64,000 bases of DNA from Chlamydomonas reinhardtii (taxonomy: Eukaryota > Chlorophyta > Chlorophyceae > Chlamydomonadales > Chlamydomonadaceae). This document shows, one piece after another, positions 31,051 through 41,772 of this stretch (positions are counted from its first letter, which is position 1; each line of letters begins with the position of its first letter). Under the pieces are notes generated by a model that made no database searches, had not been told where the DNA came from, and saw only the letters and a list, made by a program, of their open reading frames with translations. The DNA lies in NCBI RefSeq assembly GCF_000002595.2, contig NC_057005.1:6137235-6201234 (forward strand). The letters are read 5' to 3'. A program made the translations under genes and the position numbers.

Positions 31051-33933
31051 TCAGTGCTCCGCCACGCTGGCGATGGCGCCGCCCCCAGCACCGCCCGCGG
31101 CAGCGCCCTCCACACCCTCCGCGTCGCCCTTCAGTGCTTTGGAGAGCAGCTGCTCACTGGCGGCCCACACGCGGCGAGCCAGCTCCTTGTCGCGGCCCTG
31201 CAGACATGGGCGACCAGCACGCACAGGGACAAAAACACACCGATCGCAGCTCCGGCCTGCTTGCGTGGAGTTGTGTGCATGCCGGCACGGCGTGATGCGG
31301 CCAGGCTCACAGCAGCCGCCGGCCCACTCCAGCCCACCCCCACAGGTGCATCCCCGGCACGGCCCTCTCCGCACCCACCGGCGCGCTGGTCTTGCCAGGT
31401 CCGCAGTCTTCCAGGTAGCTACCGCTCAGGTGCGGCGGCTCCAGCTCCGGAGCTGTGGCCGCATACACACTGGTGGCGGCGCCCTAGCAGGGGGAGGGGG
31501 TTGGCGGGTTGGTGAATTGGCAGGAGTCAGGCCCATATTGTCCGCAGCCTTTGGCCGTGGCGGTTTGTTTCATTTGATTTCGCATTAATATGATCAGGGC
31601 GATCACGGACCATGGACATCTGTACTCACACAGCAGGACCAAGCGGATTCCCGGCCATGCGCGGCCTCCACACCACCTCGTCGCTGCTTCTGACACTGGC
31701 GCTGCCGCCCACTGCCTGCGCCCTGTTGCAGCGCCCGCCGCCCCCCTAAACGTGTCTTGTCATACACCTTCGTGTCCTGATGGTTCTTATTGGGACTGGT
31801 GAAAATAACCCCTGCTGGGCCTTGGTTTACTTGGGGTTGGAATAACCTCCCACCCACCTACACACGGCTACTCCCCCCCTTCGATGTAGCTTGAGCTGGT
31901 ATCTACACCCCCCCCCCCCTGCACACACACCTGCTTGACGGACTTGGACATCGGCCATAGTACCATCCGCATCACCGCCCGCAGCAGCAGCGGCAGGTTG
32001 CTCTCCAGAGACTGCGGCGGAAGGGGTTTTGGATGTGGGCCAGTGGGTGTGCATGTGCAGGTTTCAGCTTGGGGCGATGTGACAAGAGGCGTGTGGGCTG
32101 AATGTGAGGTCTAAAAGCCCAATAAACACGGTAGACGCAATCCGCCGGGCGCCTACCGTGAAGATGACTCCAGGGTGCAGCGAGAAGACCCGCACAGGGG
32201 TGTCCTTGAGCCTGTGGCGTGCGGCAAACCCGCGCATGCACATCAGCACTTGCACCTCCCAACTGCAGGAGCCCTGACCCCGCCCCACTGTCGTGCTGCC
32301 GGCTGTCGGCCGCAGCGACTGCCCCTGTCCTCCCACTCCCCCACACCCCGCAGACCCCTGCTGCTCCCGCTGCTCCCGCTGCTGCCTGGCTACCTGTCCG
32401 CCAGCTCCAGCGCAAACAGCACGTTGCACAGCTTGCTCTGTGCGTAGGCCGCCCACATGCCGTACTTGCCTGCGCGTGTCGCGAGTGCGCGTTAGCACTT
32501 GTGCGTGTGTGGATGAGACCGAAACGACATATGGCACAGCCGTGGCCTTGCAAGCGCCACTGTGCGTCTCGGGGGCCCCTGAACTGATTGCACGTGTTCC
32601 AAACCCTTCCCAATTCAAGCCAGTCCCAACCGGGCCGCCCTCACTTCATTCCTGATTCTTTCCTTCCTTCCGCTGTCGCCCCAGTCCAAGAGCCCCCGCC
32701 CTGCCGCCGCCTCACCGGCCGCAGTGCGCTTCTCCCAGTTCAGGTCGTCGGCGTCCAACACGTCGTCCCCGAACGCCCCGTGCGCCTTTGAGGCAACCAC
32801 CACCACCCGCGCCGGGGTCCCGTGCCCCGTCAGCGCCGGCAGCAGCTGCTGCGTGAGGTAGAAGTGGGCGATGTGGTTGATACCGGTCTGGGGCTCCAGG
32901 CCCTGAGCCGTGTGCCTGCAGGGAACAGGGGGCGACAGGGGCGCGAGACACGGTGGTGACCGCAAGTGGGATAGGGGCGCGGGGCTTGTGGCGGCAGCAT
33001 TCCTCCTCCGATGCGCAACAGGAGAACTGCATGCACACTGCAGAGACAGCTTCACAACAACAGGTAAGCCCTTCCGAGCTCCATCCGGCTCAGCGGGCGC
33101 TCCGACACACTCACGGCATGGGCGCGGCCACCACGCCCGCGTTGAGGATGAGCATGTGCAGCACCGCACTCCCACTTCCACCACTCCCGCCCTCCACCAC
33201 CTGCTGCTGCTGCTGCTGCTCCTGCGCTCCTGTCTGTGTGCCCGGCGATGCATCGCTGCTTAGCTCCTTCAACAGCTGCTCCGCCCCGCGGCGCACTGAG
33301 CTCAGGTCCGCCAGGTCCATCAGCACCAGCCGCACATCGGCGCCCTCGCCGCCCGGCTCCTTCCTAACAAGGAAAACAACAGGGGGTACATGATGTGGAG
33401 AGGGAGGAGCCTGAATGATCCTGGTGCAATGTTGGCAGGCAGAGCAGGGCAGGGGCAGGCAGGGAGCAGAAAGGTGCCAGGGAGTGGCCCTGCTACCGCA
33501 TCCCGGAAACAACACCAGCGCTACTGCTGTATCGCTTTGCCCTTCATTATCCTGCACCTGTCCCCTGATATGTCTACACACTCATATGCTTACCTGATGG
33601 CTTCTATGGCCTCCCGCCCTCGCTGCTCGGACCGGGCACACATGTAGACCGTGGCTCCCGCGCGAGCGAGGGAACTGCACGTCTGGAAGCCGATTCCAGC
33701 ATTCCCACCCGTCACCACGGCCACCTTGCCTGTGAAATGTACACGAAATCGCTTGAACACTGCGCTGAAATGTACACATCGCGAGGGAGCTGCCTGGCGT
33801 CAGCTGAGTGGTTGGCCCATCCCAACCACACCCGCGCGTTCGAGTTGCTTCTACCTTTCACATCTATGCCTCCTTTAAGTGCTTCATCAGCTGTTGTCCG
33901 CTTATTGAGTTTGCGAGGCTTTGTGGAGCTCAT
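31051..33933 (-). CDS. Short-chain dehydrogenase/reductase (classical SDR, retinol-dehydrogenase-like)
   Basis: Nine exons in phase give 375 residues: 33933-33855, 33729-33594, 33363-33115, 32915-32716, 32469-32394, 32211-32157, 32011-31931, 31483-31379, 31197-31051. The Rossmann start is GKVAVVTGGNAGIGFQTC, carrying the TGGNxGIG dinucleotide-binding motif. LILNAGVV is the NAG motif, ARVVVVASKAHGAFG supplies the catalytic Ser on the fourth strand, and AAYAQSKLCNVLFA carries the YxxxK active site. HPGVIFTSLESNL follows. The set matches retinol-dehydrogenase/WWOX-type SDRs, which reduce or oxidise aldehydes or alcohols with NADP(H) or NAD(H). ARSEQRGREAI after the second strand favours NADP(H). 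No signal or transit peptide is obvious. A Gln-rich insert (about residues 129-150) separates strand 3 from the NAG motif. The actual substrate cannot be read from the sequence. The start chosen is the last ATG before the donor in frame; an in-frame codon 93 bases upstream is not ATG. Confidence 0.92.
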
Positions 33934-34200
33934 CTCACAGGCAATGCAGGTTGCGCGGCTTTGACAGTTTTGAATGAAGCTGTTTTTGTATTCTGAAGTG
34001 GAAGCGTTGCCTTCAGAGCAGGGCACGGAGTTACAGGCGGGGTTCGTCGATACATGCGCTTGGGCTCATATCGCGCATGCCTTGGGCTGGTCATGGGGCG
34101 AGCTCAGCGCGATGGGTCCCATGGGTCCCATGCATTGTCATAGCTGTAAGCTTTGTCTCCATCACTCTAGACACCAATACACCACTCTAGACACCTACAC

Positions 34201-34450
34201 CATGCCGACAGGCGAGGCAAGCACAACCGGCGCTACTACGCGGGCCTTCGGGTGGGCTGCGGCGGGCCGTTTGAGCCCGTGCGCGAGGTCTTCAAGGAGG
34301 CGCTTGGCGAGGTGGGTGTGTCGCGATGACTCGGTGGGTCGAGCCTTGCAGCAGCTCGCACTCGGTGGGCCGCTAAGCTGACTCTGACGCTGACGCCCCG
34401 CAACCACAGTGCAACATCGTCATGTACCTAATCTGGACGGCTCCCGGCGG
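34201..34450 (+). pseudogene. Two-exon coding remnant, family not recognised
   Basis: The plus frame from 34201 reads RRGKHNRRYYAGLRVGCGG and then FEPVREVFKEALGE up to a possible donor at 34312. After an acceptor at 34408-34409 it resumes as CNIVMYLIWTAPGG. The codon use looks coding and the 98-base putative intron has GT and AG ends. No start codon, no upstream exon and no continuing frame were found, and the second exon runs straight into the inverted copy of itself. I do not recognise the family. It could equally be a fortuitous frame, so confidence is low. Confidence 0.35.
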
Positions 34451-34511
34451 CCAGATTAGGTACATGACGATGTTGCACTGTGGTTGCGGGGCGTCAGCGT
34501 CAGAGTCAGCT
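34376..34511. repeat. Perfect 61-bp inverted repeat (fold-back) with 14-base loop
   Basis: Bases 34376-34436 and 34451-34511 are exact reverse complements over 61 positions, separated by 14 bases. The left arm covers the end of a putative intron and the start of a coding remnant. Identity stops sharply at both outer ends, so it is not a simple long fold-back read artefact. An RNA across it would form a near-perfect stem. Confidence 0.95.
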
Positions 34512-34586
34512 CAGGATGGCGCCAGGGGAAGGGGCGCCAGCGGCCAGCACCAGGGGAGCATTGGCAACACCTAAGGCAGTGCCAAC

Positions 34587-34692
34587 AAGGGCAAGACACT
34601 GTCCAAGGCGACCAAGGCTGCCATATCGGCTGTGCCCTCAAGGGCAAGACACTGTCCAAGGCAACCAAGGTTGCCATGTCGGCGGCCATGAT
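34587..34692 (+). repeat. 53-base tandem duplication
   Basis: Two adjacent copies beginning AAGGGCAAGACACTGTCCAA, nearly identical over about 45 bases. The unit is not a multiple of three, so the two copies are read in different frames, which argues against a conserved protein repeat. Confidence 0.85.
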
Positions 34693-35001
34693 CAGCGGCG
34701 TGTGCAAAAGCTGCGAGGCGCGGGCCCGGCAGCAGAAGTTCCGGGCCAAGAAGGCCTAGTCGACTCCTCCGCCCAAAACCGGTGTTTATCAACACCACCC
34801 ATCAACACCGGCCGGCCACTCCCAACAACCGTAACTCCCTGGCGTCATTGCGCGTGGCTTCAGTGCCCTCCTCTCCTCGTCCTCCCCTCCTCCTCCTCCT
34901 CCTCCTCCTCCTCCTCCTCCTCAGGCGACTTGAGCATGCAACACAACTTCTAGGTCAAGAATTGCCACAGGCTGGCGCTCCATTAAAACGTGTACTGGTA
35001 T

Positions 35002-35058
35002 CTAGGGTGGGGACGTAGATGCAAGTAGAACATCGAACATCTACGTACCCCGCCCTAG
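35002..35058. repeat. Imperfect hairpin, about 20-bp arms
   Basis: Bases 35002-35021 pair with 35038-35058 with one mismatch and one bulge, around a loop of about 16 bases. It lies about 165 bases beyond the CLPF stop (in gene sense), so it could form in the CLPF 3' UTR. Confidence 0.75.
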
Positions 35059-35221
35059 CATGCTCATTGCCGTGCTCCGCAACCGCCCCAGTAGGTCATC
35101 ATCAACACGGTAACGCCATCAGCTGCCCCCTCCCTGACCTCCCATTATCCTCCCGATTATCTCCAGCGCCCCTGCCCCCCTGCCTCCAGGCGATCCACGG
35201 CGCCCGTGCGGCACTGCGCGG

Positions 35222-38070
35222 CTACTCGTCCTCCCCCTCGCCGCCCTCCTGCCCCGGCTTATACACGTCTCTCCGCTGCACGTTGTAGCGGTCGCGCAGC
35301 TGCCTGTGGTGCAGCAGCAGCAGCCCGTGGTGCAGCAGCCATGTGGGTCAGGGGTCAGGGGGCCAGTCACGTGCGCGGCACGGGGGCGCCATGGCGGCGG
35401 CAGCGCGCATGCCCTTCACAAGAGGGGTCCTACCAGGAGCTAGCCTCACGACCTAACCTTGCCCAAACCCTCCATCCCCCACGACCCCTCTCGGCCCCCC
35501 GCCCCGCTCCCTTACCTGCACGGCACGTAGTCTCCCCGGCCATCCAAGCCCAGGAACAGGATGTAGAGGTAGGGGTGCTGCAGCGGGTCGGTGCCGTACA
35601 CCTCGGCCCAGCTCTTGGGCTTGGCGCCCTCGGCCGGCGGCTCCAGCTCCGGCGAGGTGAGCAGCTCTGGAGGGGGAGGGAGCGGGAGTCGCGGTTGGGT
35701 GGCGTGGTGGGGAAGACTTGTCTTCATGTCTTGTGACTACGTGTGTGCAGCTCGGGTAAGCACCTGCCATTACGCCCCCGGCCCTGCGCCACGTGACCAC
35801 CCACCCTCGGGCACGTACGCCACGGGCGGCAGGTGCGGGTCGTACTCCCAGTCCCGCGCGTCCACCAGCAGCTGCAGCCGGGCAGTAGCGGCGAGTGGCG
35901 AGTTGCATGTGTGTTTGTGGTGGGAGGGGCCGTGGGATAGGGCAAGGCACGCGTGTGCGGGTGCGGGTGTCCGGACGGGTGCGGACACCAGCGGTGCTGA
36001 TTTTGACCCGGTACCCCTGGCCCACCGCGACATAAGAGTTACGGCGTGTAAGCGCCCACTAGGTACGCCACGAGCCCAGACCGCCCCCTCCCGCGCCCAC
36101 TCTCACGCCCCACCCCGCCCCCAGCCCTCCACTCACGTGGTAGAAGGGCTGGCCGATGCCGCGGCCGCACTCGCCCACCCGCGCCGCCGCGATCCATTCC
36201 TCGCTCTCGCAGCAGCGCATGTCCCACCCCACCACCACACCCCGGTAGCCCAGCTGCTTGTGCAGCACCCGCTGGCCCAGCCGCAGCACCGGGCCTGTTG
36301 CCAGTGGGCGGGTGCGTGTCACCATGCGGCGGGTGCGCGTGATGGCAGTGGCGAGAAGGAGGTAAGAGATTGGCGCATCGGGCGACAGCAAGGCGGCTAC
36401 TATCGAGCCCACCACATGCATATGCGCAGCTACACGCACACGCCCTGCCTTTCTGCCCAGCATACAGCATCGCATTTCCTACACGTACGGTGTCGACACC
36501 TTCAACGTGCGCTTCCATTGCACACAACCACTCATGTTCTGTGTCCCAACAACACAGCAAAGGAGCTCACCGTTGGGCGAGGTTGTGTCCCACTCCGCTG
36601 CCAGCGCCGCCGCCTTCTTGGCCTCCGTCTCCAGCTCCTTCAGCAGGTCGCGGTACTTGGCCGCGGAGCCGTAGCTGCACAAGTGCGGTGAGCCGTGAGC
36701 GGTGAGCCGTGAGCGGTGCGGTGCAGCGAGCGGGTGTGGTTGTCAGGGACAGCGGGTGACTGGTCGAACGGTGTCGTCACGTCGCCACGGAGCCCCCCGC
36801 CCCCTCGAAACCACAGCTCCCGCCAGCTGGCACCGAGCCCCGCCCCTTGCTACTTAACACTGGCGTACAGCCCCCAGGCCCCGATCGGCCCGACCCCGGA
36901 CCCCCCTGTGTACCGGTACACCCGCACCCGCACCCCACCCCGACCGGCCCCAGCCCCGGCCCCGGCCCCTGCTCACTCCTCCGCCTCCACCGCCCGCTGC
37001 ATCTCCGTGCGCAGCCGCAGCAGCTCCGCCGCGTAGTCCGCCCCCGCCAGGCGCTGCACCGCCACGGGGGCACCCGTGTTCCTGGCCTTGCGCTCCTTCA
37101 TGGACTGCACGGCCTCGTCCACCTGGCGGGTGAATACACGTATGCACGTGTGTGTATGTGTGTGTTGAGGGCTCGCAGCCTCACAAGTGGGCACACGGAG
37201 GCGGGTGCGGGGTGGATGCCTCCTGAAACACGCAAACACACGCCCCCGCACCCATACCTCGCCCCCGGCCTCGGCCTGCCAGCCCGCCGGCCACCTTCCC
37301 CGCCGTGCGCTCACCCGCTGCCGCTTCTTGCGGACCTCCTGCGCCGCCTCGTAGGCCTCGTAGTTGAGGCAGCGCTGCAGCTGCGTGTCCAAGTCGAGCT
37401 GGGGGCGGTGCGTGGCGTGCCGTAGCGGATGGGGAGGGGTTAAGGGGTTAAGGCCTTGGGGGAGATGGCGGATGCAGCGCTCATAAGGGCCAGGACTCAG
37501 GAGGGAGGGGTCATCACTGGCTGCAGGGTGACGCCGGCAGAATGGGTGGAGGGGCCTGTCCAGGGGCTCCTAGGGGGCCTGTCCTGGTCAAGTCGTGGTC
37601 CACTCGCCCGGCCGCACGCACCTGGAAGATGAAGTAGACCACCTCCTCGTTCACCAGCTGGCTGCGCTCTCGCTCCCCCACCGGCCGGACTAGTGAGCGT
37701 GAGCGCAATGGGCGTGTATGCGCGCCGCAAGTGGTGGGAAGGGAACAGGTATGATGAGCGCGCGAAAGAGACGCCAGAACGTGCACGGTCCAAACTCACC
37801 GGTCGCACCGCCCTCTGACGCCTCCGGTGTCGCATTCATGCGCACACACAGTCGCCTAGACGACTGCTGCACTGCACGCAAGCTGAAGCGCTGCGCAGCA
37901 ACTGCCGACGCGGCAACATGTGCGGGGAGTGCGGAGAACACTGTCGAACGTCGCCGTGTGCGCGACTGCAGCGATACGAGTGGTGTAATCTGATGTTGAA
38001 GAGCTAAATCCGGGCTGCGGTGCCGTGCTTTCAGGGGTGGCTGGACTTGCTTTACACGCGAGAGCTGCAT
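35222..38070 (-). CDS. CLPF: CLPF-like adaptor of the chloroplast Clp protease (UVR-like plus YccV/HspQ-like domains)
   Basis: Nine exons give 376 residues: 38070-37800, 37689-37622, 37398-37315, 37122-36977, 36674-36571, 36294-36137, 35871-35805, 35666-35516, 35303-35222. The first 80 or so residues are Arg/Ser/Gln/Ala-rich without acidic residues until late, as in a plastid transit peptide. Residues about 95-145 (ERSQLVNEEVVYFIFQLDLD, LQRCLNYEAYEAAQEVRKKR) form the N-terminal helical part. A UVR-like pairing of helices follows (VDEAVQSMKERKARNTG, EDYGSAAKYRDLLKELETEA). The C-terminal YccV/HspQ-like barrel has VLRLGQRVLHKQLGYRGVVV, GWDMRC, WEYDPHLPPVAYVPE, HPYLYILFLGLDGRGDYVPC and QLRDRYNVQR. 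This domain order is that of plant ClpF, which works with ClpS1 to bring substrates to the ClpC chaperone in the stroma. The family call is firm; one-to-one orthology is likely but not tested. It is divergent from the glycosyltransferase gene at 38390. Confidence 0.85.
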
Positions 38071-38389
38071 TCTGTGGGTGCTTCCAGCCCAGCCCTGCAG
38101 TAGCTTGACTTGCAATCAGTAAATGGTGTTATACATGTATGTGTGGGCGGAGCGATAATGGACTGCAATCCCAGAAAACCTTGCCGTGGATTGGACGTCT
38201 GTCAAAGAGGCACAGTTCTGCTTCACGCGTTGTAATTTCAACCACGAATCCCGGTATACACATTTTGAGCGCATCAGCTTGGATTTGCACACGCTTGTTT
38301 GCAACAGTCAGAAATGACTGTGGGGATCGACCAACTTTAGCGCTTGCGGGCCACCCCGCACAACCCCGGTTGCACTCTTGGCCTCAGGA
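38071..38389. promoter_or_regulatory. Divergent promoter region between CLPF (-) and glycosyltransferase A (+)
   Basis: Only 319 bases separate the two start codons, so both promoters and 5' UTRs lie here. The sequence is less GC-rich than the genes. No specific motif was recognised. Confidence 0.55.
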
Positions 38390-41292
38390 ATGGCTAGGAC
38401 TTCCTGGATTGGAGCGGTTTTGGCCGTCTTGCTGGCGGAAGCTGGCTGGAGCCTGGTGTCCGCTGGGCCGGACCACTCCCCCACACCTAGCTGCTCGGAC
38501 CTGTATCGGAGTCTGAGCCCGGAGGAGCGGCACGCGGCCCGTGATTCTGCTCAGGCAGTACAAGTGCGTATTGGGGCGCAGAATCGGGCGGGTGGCCTTT
38601 GTGGGTAGGTTGGGGTTGGGATACGAAGGGCGACACACGGTGGCCGTGGCTATCCTTCCGCGGGGCCGACACAGTCGCATCTGTGGCTGTTGCAAGCCAG
38701 CGGTGCGAGTCGAAACTAGGACATTATATGTGCTTCTTGGTTTTTGCTTGGGGCCATGGAAGTAGACACTTTCTGCCGAGTGCCAACGCCAACACTGCTG
38801 TGTGACACCTGCAGCCCCGCACGCCGCCTGCCTACCCGCTCCGCCCCTGCCCACCTCCAGGCATTAGAGTCCTACATCGGCCAGGCCAGGCTGGGTCGGC
38901 CGCTGCCGGCCAACAGCAACGCCACCGCGCCGCCCACGGCCCCGGCGCTGGAGGGCTGGCTGGCCGGGAACTACTCCCGCCTGCAGCAGCTGCTGGATGG
39001 CTCGGGCGCGTCACAGCGGCTGGGAGGAAGGTGAGCTTCACAGGGCTTTCAGAGAGTGGTAGCAGATGCTGAAGACTGGTACACACGTCGGTCCAGCAAG
39101 GTTCTGCCTGGAGGCTTATCGACCTACCCCACTGTGCCAATTTGTTGTCTCGTGCGCTGTCGCGCCGTCCTTGCACACAGCGGCACGGCTATGACTGCGG
39201 CCAAGGCCTGCCTGTCCGCGCGGCTGCACCCGGACGGCTTCGCGGGCCGCCCCGTGATGTCCATCCTACTCAACTACTTCAAGCGGCCACAGATTGTGAA
39301 TAGGATATCGGCGGCGATGCGCAAAGCCTGCGACGCGGTCAACGTGACGTGCGAGATGGTGGTCAATGTGGATAACCCAGAAGAGGCCGGGCTGTGGGCG
39401 GACCAGGCTGGCTTCGTGGTGCCTGTGTTCTCGGCAAACCTACATGAGTCACGTGGATACAACCGGGCCGCCAAGCTGGCGCGAGGGCGCTACCTGATCA
39501 TCTGGCAGGTGCGGTGCGTGTGCACGTGGTGGTGGTGGTGTTGGGTTCGCACGGGAAGAGCGAGTTCGCAGGACTGAGTGCACGGGAATGCGCACGGGCA
39601 TGGAGCGAGGAATCTGGGAAATGGCAGGCGTGGCAGGCGCGTGTGCCTGGGCTACCTCGACCTGAGCGGTGTTGTGCATGTGGCACGGCCTTGGCGCCCG
39701 CAGAGGTGCGGCTGGTTTCAAATGCCATCCCCCCTCTCTTCATCCCAACAGGATGACCAGCTGCCCAACGAGCAGGGCACCTGGCTGCTGGACATGATCA
39801 AGGTGTTTGACGCCTACCCGCAGCTGGGCATCCTGGGCATGAACACCTACCGCCTGTGCAAGCACACGGAGATGACGAACCGATACGGCTGGACGTTTTG
39901 GGACCCCGACCCAAAGACCGGCGTCAAGTGGTCCTTCGCACAGGTGCGGCAGCTTAACCTACCCTCAGCACCTTGCGAGCGCAACCTCACTACGCATGCG
40001 GGGTACGCCTACGGGTCATGTGTAGTCGTTCTCCACCCCGCCCTGCTCCCCTATCGCATCATTCCGCCGCAGCACGTGGACTTCGCGCCCATGGCCATCC
40101 GCGCCTCCATCTACCACGAGCTGGGCGGCTTGGATGAGGGGATATCCCGGCCGGGCGACTGCGGCATCTGGGGCGACTGGGAGCTCACCAACCGCGCCTG
40201 GATGGACGGATGGCAGGTGCGCACAGGAGGTCGCGGGCGCCGACGTAGGGTACAGGGTCTTAGGAATGAGGGGCACATAAGACTTGAACCTGGCCCGTTA
40301 GGCTGGCTTCGGTGGTGAGGCCAGCTTCCACATGCCTGCTACACGCCATCAACCGCTCGTCCGGTTTCTACGGGCTCCGTGACCTGTCCGCATACCATGA
40401 AAGCTCACATGCCCTGTGACCCGTGCGGCAGGTTGGCTTCATGTTCTCAGACGGCCGCGGCGGTGACGGTCTCCCCGGCGGCACGCACTTAGGCTCGAGC
40501 GCGGAGAAGTGCTGGGGGCGGCAGCAGCACGTGGCGATGCACGTCTTCCACCGCAGGTGGGTCGGGGCAGCTGCAAGCCTGCAAGAGGGCCGCAGTGCTT
40601 TTGCACGCATGCCTTGCGCGCGCCCCGTATGACACACACCACACAACCCGTGACCCGCACCTGGCAGGTACGGCGTGGAGTGGGTCCACGACCCGATGTG
40701 CGGGCGCGTGTGGCTGCTCAACATGCTGCACCACAAGCTGGGCTACGGCACCTGCCCCTACGGCACCAAGGAGACCCGCTTCGGCAACTGCACGGTGCCG
40801 ATGGCCGCAGACATGGAGCGAGCGCGGCAGGAGATGGCGCAGCTGGAGGCGGCGGCGCGCGTGCGCGGCTCCGGCACGTACTCGGCCCACGTGCCGCTGG
40901 AGCAGGTGGCGGGGCTGCAGCTGGGCGCGGCGCGGAAGGCGATTGCGGTGGCGGGGGACAAGGGCGCCGGCCGTGCCGGGAACGCTGGCGGGGCCGGGGG
41001 GGCGGGGTCAGGTGTGGGTGTCGCGGGTGCGGGTGGCGCGGGTGGCGCGGCTGGGGTGGGTGGCGGGGTGGCGGGTGGCGGAGGTATAGGCGGGGCGCAA
41101 AGCGCTGGAGGTGCAGGGCCGGGGCCGGGGGCGGGGGCGGGGGCGGGGGCGGGGGCGTCTGGGGGAGTCCTGCCCGGCGATGTCAGCATGGACATCGCCC
41201 CGCGCATTGTGCGTGACGCTCAGCAGCAAGCGGGTGCAGTGGCTGGGCACAGGATGCGGCTGCGGACACGGCGGAGAGAGAGGCAGAGCTGA
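38390..41292 (+). CDS. Secretory-pathway GT-A glycosyltransferase (family 2-like), tandem copy A
   Basis: Seven exons give 585 residues: 38390-38563, 38861-39030, 39181-39508, 39752-39943, 40073-40216, 40432-40556, 40668-41292. The start MARTSWIGAVLAVLLAEAGW is a signal peptide or short anchor. The GT-A core begins at RPVMSILLNYFKRPQIV. RGYNRAAKLARGRYLIIWQD is followed at once by DQLP, the DD(Q) taking the place of the metal-binding DxD motif. The fold goes on with LLDMIKVFDAYPQLGILGMN, HVDFAPMAIRASIYHELGGL, GDCGIWGDWELTNRAWMDGW and GGTHLGSSAEKCWGRQQ. A sugar nucleotide is the expected donor; the acceptor is unknown. The last 100 residues are Gly/Ala-rich. The ATG at 38390 was chosen because the in-frame codon upstream at 38378 is TTG. 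A paralogue with the same seven-exon plan follows at 41773. Confidence 0.85.
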
Positions 41293-41772
41293 GGTGCTGG
41301 CAACAGAGGGTGTGTCCGTGTGACAGGGTGGGGGAATGGGAATGTGATACGGTGTTGATGAGTGCGCTTACCTGTCATGTATGCGACACTGCGACGGCTT
41401 TGACATGATAAACTGGAGTTTACGGATCGTAAGGATTGTGGCATCAAGTAGTGATAATCTGAAACTGTTCACACGGGGCCGAAATCGATGGCGCATGCCA
41501 GGTGGGGTTGACACGGGCCTGTATGGGGACTGGGGAGCCATTTCCGGGCTTCAATTGGTGGCTTGAGGCTTCGAGGCATCGTCCGTGGTTGAATACTGCG
41601 TAAATAATACCAGCTCAGACCACCATGCACCTGCCCGCAAACTAAGCTCGAAGCTGTTGCTCCACAGTCGTTCCAGGCGCGAACTGTGGCGCGAACTTGT
41701 TTCATCGCTTCAGCGCGAAATTCTTGGCGGCAAGGACATTAAAATGATTTTCACATAGCCAGAGTTTGCAGT
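41293..41772. other. Intergenic between tandem glycosyltransferase genes
   Basis: This 480-base stretch must hold the 3' UTR of copy A and the promoter of copy B. It is AT-richer from about 41580 onward. No TGTAA and no gene were seen. Confidence 0.55.

Larger units (their letters stand above)
33934..35221. other. Non-genic stretch with gene remnants and hairpins
   Basis: Between the SDR start (-) and the CLPF stop (-) no complete gene could be built. The stretch contains a short duplicated CACTCTAGACACC (about 34162-34196), a coding remnant (34201-34450), a perfect 61-bp fold-back (34376-34511), a 53-base tandem repeat (34587-34692) inside a short plus-strand frame ending KGKTLSKATKVAMSAAMI and then ARARQQKFRAKKA at 34759, a (TCC)n run (about 34887-34921) and a second hairpin (35002-35058). 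It may be a decayed insertion or a degraded host gene. Confidence 0.5.

Noticed and set aside
34376-34511. The fold-back as a bacterial-type transcription terminator
   Set aside because: The genome is nuclear and eukaryotic, and a 61-bp perfect stem without a T run does not fit.
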